Below, piece by piece: positions 49,941-59,502 of a stretch of DNA of 64,000 bases. The notes beneath the pieces were generated by a model. It worked only from the letters and a program-made list of their open reading frames with translations, did no database searches and was not told where the DNA came from. The translations under genes and the position numbers were made by a program. This DNA is from an uncultured Oscillospiraceae bacterium (GTDB taxonomy: Bacteria; Bacillota; Clostridia; Oscillospirales; Oscillospiraceae), in NCBI GenBank assembly GCA_900754965.1, contig CAAEEO010000017.1, positions 70,260-134,259 of the forward strand, in the 5' to 3' direction. How positions within the stretch are numbered: position 1 is the first letter of the stretch; each line of letters starts with the position of its first letter.

Positions 49941-50616
49941 CCTGCTCTGTTTCGGAAAGGATGCACAATCGATTAAAGTACTGGTAATACGGCTCCAGAA
50001 ACACGAAAGCATCCACCAGTTCCGCCACCAGTGCCCGGTTTCCCAGGGTCTCATCCCATCCCCGCTGGCAGCAGAGATCCAATCCTTTTCGGTTATACCA
50101 TCGGTCCAGAGGCGGCTGTGCCGTACCTTTGGGCCGTTTGTACTCCGGTGCATCCAGCTGCAATTCCGGCCGGCCTTCCAATTTCCGCGCCAGGTTCAGC
50201 AGCGGTTCCGGATTCCGGTCGATCTCCCGGCGCATCAGCGCCATGGTGGCCGGTTTCGCCTCGTACATTCCCATACCGTAAGCATATCCCTCCGGCCGAA
50301 TCTCGAACCAGAACACCGGACGGCGGGTCCAGGGCGTCTGTCCCGGGGTACGGAAAGAGAACCAGAGATGGTCTTTGTACGGTCCCTTGTCGTGCAGACG
50401 CCGGGCATCCCGGTAAATCCGGGAAACATGCACTTCCATTCCCAAATGCGGGCACTGCTCCGTAAATTCCGCAAAGACCTCCTCTGCCAATTCCCGCAGA
50501 GGACGCTGTATCAGATCCAGATATTCCTGCTTGTGCGCCTGAAACCAGTCCCGATAATTGTTGAACCGCACGCCCCACAGAAAATCTGAGGCCTGCTGTG
50601 AAAATCCTTGAAACAC
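49936..50616 (-). CDS. DUF2461 family protein
   Basis: A 226-residue protein from the GTG at 50616 (AAGGAG nine bases upstream). The conserved pattern FNNYRDWFQAHKQEY, EVHVSRIYRDARRLHDKGPYKDHLWF and a hydrophobic FWFEI block match DUF2461 (TIGR02453), a widespread family of unknown function. It lies 17 bases after the beta-propeller gene on the same strand. Confidence 0.85.
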   Translation of the reverse strand: MFQGFSQQASDFLWGVRFNNYRDWFQAHKQEYLDLIQRPLRELAEEVFAEFTEQCPHLGMEVHVSRIYRDARRLHDKGPYKDHLWFSFRTPGQTPWTRRPVFWFEIRPEGYAYGMGMYEAKPATMALMRREIDRNPEPLLNLARKLEGRPELQLDAPEYKRPKGTAQPPLDRWYNRKGLDLCCQRGWDETLGNRALVAELVDAFVFLEPYYQYFNRLCILSETEQE

Positions 50617-50633
50617 GATGCTTTGCTCCTTCG

Positions 50634-52406
50634 TCAGGTGAGTTTGATTCCGAAGATCTTGCACTTCCGGTGGCCGACCACCACCCGGTCGTTGTATACC
50701 ACCGGGGAGGCCTCGATATTTCCCTCCAGATCCCGGCTGTCCAGAATCTTTCCGGTCTGGCCGTCGATCAGATAAATGTATCCGCCGGAAGTGGTATAGA
50801 TCAGATACCCCTTGCCGGTATCGTCATAGAAATCCGCAGGAGAGGACCAGCTGTACACCTTGGACTCAAACTCCCAAATCGTTTCTCCGGTCTTTTTGTC
50901 CAATGCTGCCAAAATGCCGGTATTGGCCTCCGGCGTCCGGGAGATGGCCACAAAAATCCGGTCGTCCAAATCATGTTTGCCCACGGCAATGGTGCCCTGG
51001 GCGCCGCCGGATACGCCGTTGACAGAATGGCAGGAATATTCCGTTTTCCAGACGATTTCCCCGTTCAGCGCATCAATTTTCCACACCGGGATTGTCGCCT
51101 TGTCCCAGCTCCGCCATCCCAGATGGAAGGAAGTGCTGATGTAAATGTAGGGGTGTCCGTCCTCCACATCCAGTACCGGCGTGCTGTTGGTATCATCCAG
51201 CACATCCTGCGTCCAAACCACTTCCAACGTATCCAGGTCCAAGCACATCAGATTGCCGCCATTATCCGCCAGAATCAAATTGCCGTTCCAGACCACCGGA
51301 CTGGCCTCCATGCCAAGCCAGTATTTGTCTCCGTTTCTTGTCGTCGTATAGCGCCATTTCACCACTTCGTCCGGGTCTACCGATACCGTTCCCGCAGCGG
51401 GATCGTACTGACTGTTCAAATGGATCAAATACAAAATGCCGTTTTCCCCGGGATAGATGAGGGTATCTGTTTCCGCATCCACCAGAGGAGAGCCGTCAAA
51501 CATACTCCAGGCCCGGTGGGCGAACCCGTCCCCGTTGCCGAAGGTATACAGGATTTTCCCGTCAATCAGGCTGATCACAAAAGCCCGGGAATCCCCCCGG
51601 TAGCTGTGATATCCGGAGCCCAGGTACAGCAGCGGATACCCCCGGGGGTCCAGAGACGCCGTCCCCTTAAAGGTGTAACCGATGTTCAGCGGATCCCGGG
51701 TCTTTTTCCCGGTGTCCAAATCCAGGAAGTAAATGTATCCATCCATGCAGGGATAGATTACTTCCTTCAGTCCGTCCTTCTCCCGGGCACTGTCGTACAG
51801 ATTCATTTGCTGCCGCAGCTCCGGTTCCCACTCCACGATCAGCGGCTGTCCTGTCCATCCGCTACCGGTCCAGACATTGCCGTCCGGCGCCTGCAGGGAC
51901 CCGGTGGAAATCTGCCAACTCTCCCCAAATTTCTGGTTCACCAAATTGGCCGTACCATATGTTGCTCCCGTCCGGTAATTGTTTCCCCGGAAGGTGATCA
52001 CGCCCTTCAGGTCCGTGTATGTATCTCCGGCACCGAACCGGATTTCCCGGCTGGGGGTATAGGTATCCACCCGCTCCCCATTCACTTCCACTTCTGTAGA
52101 AGTGATGAAATTCTCCGGCCGGGTCTGCTCCGTGGAAGTGACCTGTAAGTTCTCCCCGGGCACATTGGACGGCTGCGGAGTGGGCGTCGGCGTTGTTTCC
52201 GGCATGGGTGCAATCTGTTCCATCGCAGTCCCATCTTCCGTCCCCGCCGCCTGTGCCCGATGGAGCAGCAGGGATTGGAACACAATGGCCGTCAAAATGC
52301 CCACCAGTAACAGGAACAGCAGGAACTGCCCCACAAATCCCCAAAATCCTCCAGAATTTGTCGTTGTTTCCGAATGTTTCATTTCTTTCTCCAAACTGAA
52401 CTCCAT
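50634..52406 (-). CDS. Membrane-anchored PQQ-like beta-propeller protein
   Basis: A 590-residue protein with one N-terminal membrane span (about 26-48), a Thr/Pro-rich linker and a large extracytoplasmic beta-propeller. Repeated blades show the PQQ-like motif: YIYFLDLDTGKKTR, LMCLDLDTLEVVWTQD, VWKIDALNGEIVWKTE, LAALDKKTGETIWEFE and YIYLIDGQTGKILD. It is likely a scaffold or binding protein at the cell surface (BamB-like fold) rather than a quinoprotein enzyme; no cofactor residues are obvious. A second possible start is the ATG eight codons later (GGAG upstream). Confidence 0.85.
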   Translation of the reverse strand: MEFSLEKEMKHSETTTNSGGFWGFVGQFLLFLLLVGILTAIVFQSLLLHRAQAAGTEDGTAMEQIAPMPETTPTPTPQPSNVPGENLQVTSTEQTRPENFITSTEVEVNGERVDTYTPSREIRFGAGDTYTDLKGVITFRGNNYRTGATYGTANLVNQKFGESWQISTGSLQAPDGNVWTGSGWTGQPLIVEWEPELRQQMNLYDSAREKDGLKEVIYPCMDGYIYFLDLDTGKKTRDPLNIGYTFKGTASLDPRGYPLLYLGSGYHSYRGDSRAFVISLIDGKILYTFGNGDGFAHRAWSMFDGSPLVDAETDTLIYPGENGILYLIHLNSQYDPAAGTVSVDPDEVVKWRYTTTRNGDKYWLGMEASPVVWNGNLILADNGGNLMCLDLDTLEVVWTQDVLDDTNSTPVLDVEDGHPYIYISTSFHLGWRSWDKATIPVWKIDALNGEIVWKTEYSCHSVNGVSGGAQGTIAVGKHDLDDRIFVAISRTPEANTGILAALDKKTGETIWEFESKVYSWSSPADFYDDTGKGYLIYTTSGGYIYLIDGQTGKILDSRDLEGNIEASPVVYNDRVVVGHRKCKIFGIKLT

Positions 52407-52466
52407 GTTCCGCCTTCCGGGCCGGTTTATGCCGCACCGTTCCCGGAATCACCGGTCATTCTATCT

Positions 52467-53315
52467 TTACTCGGTGTGGTGAACATGGTTGTTGATATGA
52501 TCCATGCAATAGCAGTGATACCCCGCGCAGCGGGAGCAGAACCGGAACTCCAGATCCGGATAATCCGTATCCGTCCGACCGCAAACCTCACATTTCCGGT
52601 TGTAGGGGCGGTCTTTCATTTCCCGTTTCAGCCGGCGGGTCTCCTTCTGGAAATCCACCACATTTTTCTGGCGCTGTACCTTGCCCACGCCGATCATGTC
52701 CCACAGCCAGTGACCGCAGAACACAAAGTAGTTCAGCAGCGCCACCAACGGCATCAGATTCAGGGGGAACGGCTGGGTGAGCACACCGAATGCAAACAGC
52801 ACCGCGTTGATAATCGCCAGCCACTTGATTTTCACCGGGATGAACCAGAACAGCAGCAAATAGGTGTCCGGATACAGCGTTGCAAAGGCAAAATACATAG
52901 ACAAATACACATAATTCATGGTCAGTCCATAGCTGATGCCTGTAATCAGCCACACCAGTGTGCCGGACAGAATGGTCAGGAGCATTCCGCTGAGCATATA
53001 AAATGTGAACTTTCCTGTCCCCCAGGTTTCTTCCAGACTGTTGCCGATAAAGTAATACAGGTACAGCCAGAACACCAGAGAAATTCCGCCTGCCTGCGGG
53101 ATGAAGATAAAGGTCACCAGCCGCCAGATCTGTCCGTGTTTGAACACCATCTCCGGCGAGAATGTAAGCATATTCAAAAACAGGCCCGAGCGGTCCATAG
53201 TGCTGAACAGCCATACCGCAATATTGCCCAAAACAATGAGCATCATCAGCCGAGGGATTCCAAACCGGGGATGCATCAGGCAAAACCGGTCAATCCGATC
53301 CATCAATTTTCTCAA
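52467..53315 (-). CDS. Rhomboid-fold membrane protein with Cys/His-rich tail, probably inactive
   Basis: A 282-residue protein with about six membrane spans. RLVTFIFIP and LYYFIGNSLEETWGTGKF match the rhomboid fold entry region, but the catalytic GxSG is absent (the corresponding span reads YGLTMNYVYLSMYFAF). The cytoplasmic tail has CEVCGRTD and CSRCAGYHCYC followed by a His-rich HINNHVHH end, a likely zinc-binding domain. TTG start at 53315 after AGGAGG. Probably a pseudoprotease acting on membrane proteins; inferred. Confidence 0.8.
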   Translation of the reverse strand: MRKLMDRIDRFCLMHPRFGIPRLMMLIVLGNIAVWLFSTMDRSGLFLNMLTFSPEMVFKHGQIWRLVTFIFIPQAGGISLVFWLYLYYFIGNSLEETWGTGKFTFYMLSGMLLTILSGTLVWLITGISYGLTMNYVYLSMYFAFATLYPDTYLLLFWFIPVKIKWLAIINAVLFAFGVLTQPFPLNLMPLVALLNYFVFCGHWLWDMIGVGKVQRQKNVVDFQKETRRLKREMKDRPYNRKCEVCGRTDTDYPDLEFRFCSRCAGYHCYCMDHINNHVHHTE

Positions 53316-53458
53316 GACGAGACCTCCTAATTGGTAGTTTCCAGATATTGTACCATAAATTCTTGGGAAATACACTATTTTTATACTTTCGTTTTTCCGC
53401 GGGATATGGTATATTGAATCTGTATCAACAGAAATTTGTAGAAATATGAGGAATCACC

Positions 53459-54229
53459 GTGAAAAACGAAGAAATAAACAGAGAACGTCAAGATTTGATC
53501 GAAGGTCGCAACGCTGTGATCGAAGCGCTCCGGGCCGGACGGGCCATTGATAAAATTTATCTGGCCAAAGGTGAAACTGACAAGGCCCTGGGGCATATTG
53601 CCTCCAAGGCTAGGGCTGCCGGCACCGTGGTGGTGGAGACCGACCGGCATAAACTGGACCTGATGAGCTGCACCGGCGCCCATCAGGGCGTGATTGCCGT
53701 GTCCGCTGTGCGGGAGTATGTGAGCGTGGATGATATCCTTGCCATCGCCGCCGAGCGGAATGAGCCGCCGTTCGTCATCATCTGTGACGAGATCAGTGAC
53801 CCCCACAATATGGGCGCCATTATCCGGACCGCCGAGTGCGTGGGCGCCCACGGCGTCATCATCCCCAAGCGCCGCAGCGCAGGACTGACCGCCATCGTGG
53901 GCAAGGCCAGCGCCGGTGCCGCCGAGCATATGGCTGTGGCCCGGGTACCGAACATCACTGCCGCTCTGAAAGAATTGAAAGACGCCGGTCTTTGGATTTA
54001 CGGCGCTGCCGCCGAAGGTACCGCCGGTTTGTGGGAAACCGATTTCTCCGGCCCTGTGGGTCTGGTCATCGGTTCCGAGGGCGACGGCATGAGCCGCCTG
54101 GTCGCCGAAAGCTGCGACTTCACCGTCAGCATTCCCCTGCGGGGCAAGGTTTCTTCCCTCAACGCCTCTGCCGCCGCCGCTGTGGTGATGTATGAGATCC
54201 TGCATCAGCGAATGAACGCAGGAAACTAA
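53459..54229 (+). CDS. rlmB: 23S rRNA 2'-O-methyltransferase, TrmH/SpoU family
   Basis: A 256-residue SPOUT methyltransferase, GTG start with GAGGAA upstream. Motif 1 NMGAIIRTAE, motif 2 VIGSEGDGMS and motif 3 IPLRGKVSSLNASAAAAV form the trefoil-knot SAM site, and an N-terminal RNA-binding domain (LIEGRNAVIEALRAG) is present. The best match is RlmB (guanosine 2251), though TrmH-type tRNA enzymes look alike. Confidence 0.9.
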   Translation: MKNEEINRERQDLIEGRNAVIEALRAGRAIDKIYLAKGETDKALGHIASKARAAGTVVVETDRHKLDLMSCTGAHQGVIAVSAVREYVSVDDILAIAAERNEPPFVIICDEISDPHNMGAIIRTAECVGAHGVIIPKRRSAGLTAIVGKASAGAAEHMAVARVPNITAALKELKDAGLWIYGAAAEGTAGLWETDFSGPVGLVIGSEGDGMSRLVAESCDFTVSIPLRGKVSSLNASAAAAVVMYEILHQRMNAGN

Positions 54230-54253
54230 AACCGTTTTAAGGATCGTGGAATT

Positions 54254-56674
54254 ATGGATATTATCGAAGGCCTGGATTTGACCGGGGATCTGCCGGAAGG
54301 CTTTGATTTTTCCCTGGACGATATTCTGGCTGAATATAAGACCCCTGCACCGTCCGCCCGCGCCGTTCCGCCGGAAGACCTGTATCCCTCCCGGCCGGTT
54401 CATACGGAGCCGGAAACGCCGGAGATCGATGGCGGGGAATTTTCCAGCCAGGACGATCGGCAGGGGGACCCGTTCCGTCTGGGAGAGATTCTGGATGAAT
54501 TCTCCAGCCGGTCTCAGCCGGCCCCAGCGGAACCGGTACAGAACACACCGACTGCTGAGGTCTATGAGGACGAGGAAGGTGTGAAGGTCTACACCCCTGC
54601 ACACACCCTCTCGGAAACTCCGCCCCCTGCCTCTCCCCTGTCCGGGCAGAAAAACAGCTCCCCCACCATGAAATTCGGGGCCGTCACCGGACTGTTGAAC
54701 CGCAAAAAGAAACAAGCCCCCAAAGCCGCCCCGGTCTCCGACCTGGAGGACGATGATCGGCGCACTTTTGAGGAGGCCTACTCCGATGTGGCAGATACCG
54801 ACGGCGTGTATGCCGCCTATCAGGAGGAAACTCCCCCCGTTTCCAGTCATGACTATATGGCCGATTTCGGTCTGGAATCCGACGCTGCGCCCCAGGAAGA
54901 ACCGACGCCCCGGCGCAGGAAACGCACCCCTCCCCAGGAAGAAGACTCCGCTGTAAGCAGCGCCGCCGCACCGCTGCTGTCTGTGCTCCATGCCGCCCGG
55001 CAAAGCCGGGTCCGTGACGCAGAGGAACCGGAAGATCTGGGGCCGGAGGTCTCTCCGCAAAAGGCCACCCGCCATTACGGCAGTCACATTGAATTATACC
55101 GTTCCCGGCTGCACATCGCCGTGGTGCTGTGCGTGATCCTTGGATGGCTGTCTCTGGGTCTGCCGGTGGCAGGCTCCCTGAAAAATACTGCCGTCAATGC
55201 GGCCATGTGTCTGATTCTGCTGCTGACCATCACCCTGTTGGGGGCCGATATTTTCACAGCCGGAATCCGGGCTTTGTTCCGCAAACGGCCGGACGCCCAA
55301 TCTCTGGTGGCCGTATCCTGTATCGCGTCGGCAGTGGACGCCGGTGTAATCGTCGCCACCCATGGTTCCCAGGGATTCCTGCCGTTCTGCGTGGTGTCCG
55401 GCGTGTCCATGTGCTTTGCCATTTACAGTGCAATGCTCTATTGCCGGGGACAGCGTTTCAACTTCCGGGTGCTGACCCTGCTGCGCAACCCCACCTCCGT
55501 TTCCCTGAAACAGGAACAGCCCGGAGACGGCGGCTGTATCAGCCGTACTGCCGGGTATCCGGAGGAATACATCCATACCAGTGAAGAGGAAGACCTGGGT
55601 GAAACGGCCTATTCCATTGCCGCCCCCTTCCTGCTCCTGGCCGTACCGGTGCTGTCACTGTTGGCAGCCATTCTCTCCAAGAATTACGGTTCTTTTCTCC
55701 ACATTCTCTCCGCACTGTACGCCGCCGCTGCCTCGTTCTCGGCGTTGCTGGCGTTCCCCCTGCCGTATTTTCTGGTGCAGCGGGATCTGTTCCGCAGCGG
55801 CAGCTCCGTAGCCGGTTGGGCCGGCACCCGTGATCTGGGAACGGCGGAGTCCGTGATTATCACAGATAAAGATCTGTTCCCCGAGGATACGGTTTCAATC
55901 GAAAGCGTGCGGATTCTGGAAGGCGTGGACCCGGAAGTCGCCGTTTCCTATGTATCCAGCGTGATTGCCGCCTCCGGTAGCTGTTTGGCCCCGGTATTCA
56001 CGGAACTGGTCCGGAAAAACAACTGCGTCCTGCGCAATGTGGAGGAATTCAAATGCCATGAGGCCGGCGGACTGACCGCCATGATCGACGGCTCCGAGGT
56101 TCTGGTGGGCAGCTCCACCTTTATTAAACTGATGGGCATTCATCTGCCCCAGAAACTGTCCTCCAAGAACTCGGTCTTTCTGGCCATCAACAGCCGGTTG
56201 GTGGGTATCATCACCGTCAGCTATAAGGCCACGGTTCCCGTGCAGCGGGGACTTGCTACCTTGCTCCAGGGTAAAGCCGAAGTGATTTTCGCCACCCGGG
56301 ACTTTAATGTCACCCCCGTGCTGGTGTCTCAGAAGTTCAAGCTCCCTTCCGAGCGGCTGAACTTCCCCACCTTTGCCGAACGGTTCCGCATGACGGACGC
56401 CAATCAGGCCGACCCGAATCCCCAGTGCTCCGCAGTGCTGAAACGGAAGACGCTCTTCCCCTTCGCCGCACTGGTGACCAAGGCCCGGAAACTCTATTCC
56501 ACCGTGTGCCTGTCTGTCGGGTTCTCTCTGCTGTCCAGCATCGCAGGCGTCATTCTCATGTTTTTCCTGTGCTGCACCGGGGCTTTCGCCTCGGCCTCTC
56601 CCGGGAACCTGCTGCTGTTCATGCTGTTGTGGATCGTCCCCACTGTGGTGTTCTCCATCGGCATGACCAAATAA
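54254..56674 (+). CDS. Membrane protein resembling a degenerate P-type ATPase
   Basis: An 806-residue protein. Residues 1-275 are acidic, Pro-rich and probably disordered. From 285 on, spacing resembles a P-type ATPase: span pairs at about 287-335 and 352-395, a third pair at about 455-505 with FPLP (501-504) where heavy-metal pumps have CPC, then ITDKDLFPED (Asp538) where DKTGT is expected, a cytoplasmic domain with VLVGSSTF, IITVSY and TRDFNVTP where VGDGxND-linked and TGDN blocks lie, and a last span pair (about 753-803). The TGES actuator is not seen. If the relation holds, it is catalytically degenerate. It follows rlmB by 24 bases. Confidence 0.65.
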   Translation: MDIIEGLDLTGDLPEGFDFSLDDILAEYKTPAPSARAVPPEDLYPSRPVHTEPETPEIDGGEFSSQDDRQGDPFRLGEILDEFSSRSQPAPAEPVQNTPTAEVYEDEEGVKVYTPAHTLSETPPPASPLSGQKNSSPTMKFGAVTGLLNRKKKQAPKAAPVSDLEDDDRRTFEEAYSDVADTDGVYAAYQEETPPVSSHDYMADFGLESDAAPQEEPTPRRRKRTPPQEEDSAVSSAAAPLLSVLHAARQSRVRDAEEPEDLGPEVSPQKATRHYGSHIELYRSRLHIAVVLCVILGWLSLGLPVAGSLKNTAVNAAMCLILLLTITLLGADIFTAGIRALFRKRPDAQSLVAVSCIASAVDAGVIVATHGSQGFLPFCVVSGVSMCFAIYSAMLYCRGQRFNFRVLTLLRNPTSVSLKQEQPGDGGCISRTAGYPEEYIHTSEEEDLGETAYSIAAPFLLLAVPVLSLLAAILSKNYGSFLHILSALYAAAASFSALLAFPLPYFLVQRDLFRSGSSVAGWAGTRDLGTAESVIITDKDLFPEDTVSIESVRILEGVDPEVAVSYVSSVIAASGSCLAPVFTELVRKNNCVLRNVEEFKCHEAGGLTAMIDGSEVLVGSSTFIKLMGIHLPQKLSSKNSVFLAINSRLVGIITVSYKATVPVQRGLATLLQGKAEVIFATRDFNVTPVLVSQKFKLPSERLNFPTFAERFRMTDANQADPNPQCSAVLKRKTLFPFAALVTKARKLYSTVCLSVGFSLLSSIAGVILMFFLCCTGAFASASPGNLLLFMLLWIVPTVVFSIGMTK

Positions 56675-56683
56675 CATACCATC

Positions 56684-56723
56684 GAATCCCCCTGCCTGAT
56701 TCCGGCAGGGGGATCGTTTTTTT
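56684..56723 (+). terminator. Terminator of rlmB operon
   Basis: Stem ATCCCCCTGCC / GGCAGGGGGAT with a 7-base loop, followed by CGTTTTTTT. Confidence 0.93.
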
Positions 56724-56832
56724 CTCATGAAAGACAGCTGTTTTCAGTACTTTTTGCCCCCCAAAAATTCATGTATAGAATCTTTCCGCAATACTTTGTG
56801 CAATTTTGCACCGTTTGAAACACAAAATTATA

Positions 56833-56861
56833 TTGCTAAGTTTTCCGCAATCATGTATAAT
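56833..56861 (+). promoter_or_regulatory. Promoter of EF-G paralogue
   Basis: TTGCTA (56833-56838), 17-base spacer, TATAAT (56856-56861); leader of about 65 bases. Confidence 0.75.
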
Positions 56862-56933
56862 GTACAAAGATATTTTACTTTTCCGTTCGGATTTAGTTCT
56901 AAATATACATTCACGAGAAAGGAAACAACCACT

Positions 56934-59003
56934 ATGAGCTATGCAACCAACAGCATCCGCAACATCTGCCTGCTCGGCCACGCCGGCAGCGGCAAAACCG
57001 CGCTGACCGAAAGCCTGCTCTACATGACCGGTGCCATCGACCGCATGGGCAGACCCGCCGACGGCAACACCGTCTGTGACTACGACCCCGAGGAGACCCG
57101 CCGTCAGATCTCGATTTCCACTGCGGTAGCACCTCTGGAATATAAAGGCAGCAAAATCAATGTCCTGGATACCCCGGGCAGCGTGGACTTCTCCGGCGCT
57201 GTGATGGAGGCTCTGCGCGCCGCGGATGCCGCCGTCATCGTCTGCTCCGCCAAAGACGGCATCACTGCCGGTCTGGAACGCGCATGGAAATACTGCGAAG
57301 AGCGGAACATGCCCCGTTTCCTGTACATCTCCAAGATCGATGAAGACAACAGCGATTACAACGCCACATTCGAGGCACTGCGCGAGAAATACGGCAACCG
57401 TATCGCTCCTCTGGTCGTTCCCATTTGGGATGAGCAGAAAAAAGTCACCGGCCTGATCGATGTGCTCAACAAACGCGCTTACGAGATGCATGACCTCAAG
57501 CGTGTGGAGATCGACGTTCCGGAAGGAAAAGACTCCGTCATTACCGAGTTTAACGATGCGCTGAAAGAATCCGTCGCAGAAACCAGCGAGGAATTCATGG
57601 ATAAATTCTTCTCCGGCGAGGACTTCACCTATGCCGAGATGATCAAAGGCCTGCGCCAGGGCGTGCGGGAACTGAGCCTGTTCCCCGTACTGTGCGGCTC
57701 CGGCGTCAACTGCATGGGCTCTCTGATGCTCATGGACAACATCGTGGATCTGTTCCCCGACCCCACCGAAGGCAACTACCACAAGGCCACCAAGGCCGAT
57801 GGCGAGACTGAGGAATTCGTGGTCTCTCCCGGCGGCGTGCCCTCCGCTTTCGTGTTCAAAACCGTTTCCGATCAGTACGGAAAGTACTCCTACATTAAGG
57901 TTCTGTCCGGCTCCATCACGCCTGACACCACCCTCGTCAACGCCCGCACCGGCGAGACGGAGAAACTGGGCCGTCTGTACACCATGTGCGGCAAAAAGGC
58001 CAGCGAAGTCAAAGAACTGACCTGCGGCGATATCGGCGCCATCGGCAAGATGGACAAAGTCAAAACCGGCGATACCCTCTGCGACCCCCGTAAGGTGGTT
58101 TCCCTGAAAGGCATCCCCTATGCCGCTCCCAACTACTCCATGGCCATCACCCCCAAGACCAAAGGCCAGGAAGACAAAGTTGCTGCCGGTTTGACCAGAC
58201 TCAACGAGGAAGATCCCTCCTTCACCGTGGTCAACAATGCCGAGACCCATCAGATGGTGCTGTCCGGCGCCGGCGATATGCAGCTGGATGTGCTGTGCAG
58301 CAAACTGAAGAGCCGGTTCGGCGTGGACAGCGAGCTGAAACCCGCCAAAGTGGCCTATCGTGAAAAGATCAAAGCCAAAGTGGAGGCCCATGGCCGTCAC
58401 AAGAAACAGACCGGCGGCAGCGGCCAGTTCGGTGATGTGTGGATTCGTTTTGAGCCTCAGGATGAGCAGGACGATATGATCTTTGCCGACGAAGTGTTTG
58501 GCGGCTCCGTTCCCAAAAACTTCTTCCCCGCCGTGGAAAAGGGTCTGCGGGAGGCTGTGAACAAGGGCGTTCTGGCCGGCTATCCTCTGGTGGGTCTGAA
58601 AGCCACGCTGTACGATGGCAGCTACCACCCTGTGGACTCCAACGAAATGGCCTTTAAGACCGCAGCACAGCTGGCTTATAAGGAAGGCATCCCCAATGCC
58701 AAGCCCACCATTCTGGAGCCTATCGGTCTGCTGAAGGTCACCATTCCCGATGCAAACCTGGGCGATATCATGTCCGATATCTCCTCCAAGCGCCGCGGCA
58801 CCGTGTTGGGTATGAACGCCGAAGACGGTATGCAGACCGTAGAGGCTGAAGTTCCCATGGCCGAGATGACCACCTACACCATCGACCTGCGTTCCATGAC
58901 CCAGGCTCGCGGCTCCTTCACACTGGAGTTCGTGCGCTACGAAGAGGCTCCGCAGAATGTGCAGCAGAAGGTCATCGCCGAGGCGAAAGAAGCCGAAGGC
59001 TGA
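56934..59003 (+). CDS. Elongation factor G paralogue (EF-G type II)
   Basis: A 689-residue translational GTPase. G1 GHAGSGKT, G3 DTPG and G4 SKID (rather than the usual NKxD) are present, and all five EF-G domains can be followed to the C-terminus (ISSKRRGTVLGMNAEDG, TIDLRSMTQARGSF). The switch I region and domain IV (GSGQFGDVWIRFEP) match the second, non-operon EF-G of Firmicutes rather than the str-operon fusA. Possible roles are ribosome recycling or specialised translocation. Start is the ATG at 56934 after AAAGGA. Confidence 0.9.
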   Translation: MSYATNSIRNICLLGHAGSGKTALTESLLYMTGAIDRMGRPADGNTVCDYDPEETRRQISISTAVAPLEYKGSKINVLDTPGSVDFSGAVMEALRAADAAVIVCSAKDGITAGLERAWKYCEERNMPRFLYISKIDEDNSDYNATFEALREKYGNRIAPLVVPIWDEQKKVTGLIDVLNKRAYEMHDLKRVEIDVPEGKDSVITEFNDALKESVAETSEEFMDKFFSGEDFTYAEMIKGLRQGVRELSLFPVLCGSGVNCMGSLMLMDNIVDLFPDPTEGNYHKATKADGETEEFVVSPGGVPSAFVFKTVSDQYGKYSYIKVLSGSITPDTTLVNARTGETEKLGRLYTMCGKKASEVKELTCGDIGAIGKMDKVKTGDTLCDPRKVVSLKGIPYAAPNYSMAITPKTKGQEDKVAAGLTRLNEEDPSFTVVNNAETHQMVLSGAGDMQLDVLCSKLKSRFGVDSELKPAKVAYREKIKAKVEAHGRHKKQTGGSGQFGDVWIRFEPQDEQDDMIFADEVFGGSVPKNFFPAVEKGLREAVNKGVLAGYPLVGLKATLYDGSYHPVDSNEMAFKTAAQLAYKEGIPNAKPTILEPIGLLKVTIPDANLGDIMSDISSKRRGTVLGMNAEDGMQTVEAEVPMAEMTTYTIDLRSMTQARGSFTLEFVRYEEAPQNVQQKVIAEAKEAEG

Positions 59004-59023
59004 TCCACCACATTTGAATTTTC

Positions 59024-59058
59024 AAAAAGTCCGGTGTGCAAAGCACACCGGACTTTTC
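59024..59058 (+). terminator. Terminator of EF-G paralogue
   Basis: Stem AAAAGTCCGGTGTGC / GCACACCGGACTTTT with a 3-base loop. Confidence 0.93.
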
Positions 59059-59094
59059 TATCCCTCGCCGTTGCAGTCAGCGCTGTCCCCATGA

Positions 59095-59123
59095 TTGACA
59101 GCCGACGCATTTTGCTGTAAACT
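59095..59123 (+). promoter_or_regulatory. Promoter of small Pro/Ser-rich protein
   Basis: TTGACA (59095-59100), 17-base spacer, TAAACT (59118-59123). Confidence 0.72.
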
Positions 59124-59156
59124 ATAGGCACGAAAAACGGACAGGAGCGTCAAGTC

Positions 59157-59483
59157 ATGGAAAAACCCTCTCAGAATTCAAACAATCGCAGATCTGCCCC
59201 CTCTGACGGCAGAAACGGCGGTGGCAGCCCCCTGTGGGGCATTGGGATCTATCTGTGTCTGGCCGCAGTGCTGATTTCCCTGATTTTTGCCTCCTGCAAC
59301 GGCGGCGCCATCTACAAAGATCCGGACGCTACTACTACGCCTCCGGCCTTCGGTCTTGCCGATCCGAACACCAGTACTTCACCGGAAGTTTCCCCGGCCT
59401 CCTCTGCCGCGCCGGAGGATTCCCCCGCGCCTGAACCTTCGGCCACAGTTGCCCCTTCTGCCTCTCCGGCACCGCAGCAGTGA
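59157..59483 (+). CDS. Small membrane-anchored Pro/Ser/Ala-rich protein
   Basis: A 108-residue protein with a basic, Asn/Ser-rich N-terminus, one hydrophobic segment (about 28-46, ending FASC) and a low-complexity tail of Pro, Ser, Ala and Thr. The tail is presumably outside the cell and flexible. No family recognised. AGGAG precedes the ATG. Confidence 0.65.
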   Translation: MEKPSQNSNNRRSAPSDGRNGGGSPLWGIGIYLCLAAVLISLIFASCNGGAIYKDPDATTTPPAFGLADPNTSTSPEVSPASSAAPEDSPAPEPSATVAPSASPAPQQ

Positions 59484-59502
59484 GCCATTTGATAGCAGAA
59501 AC

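Noticed and set aside
56769..58628. 619-codon open frame on the minus strand
   Set aside because: Shadow of the EF-G paralogue caused by biased third positions.
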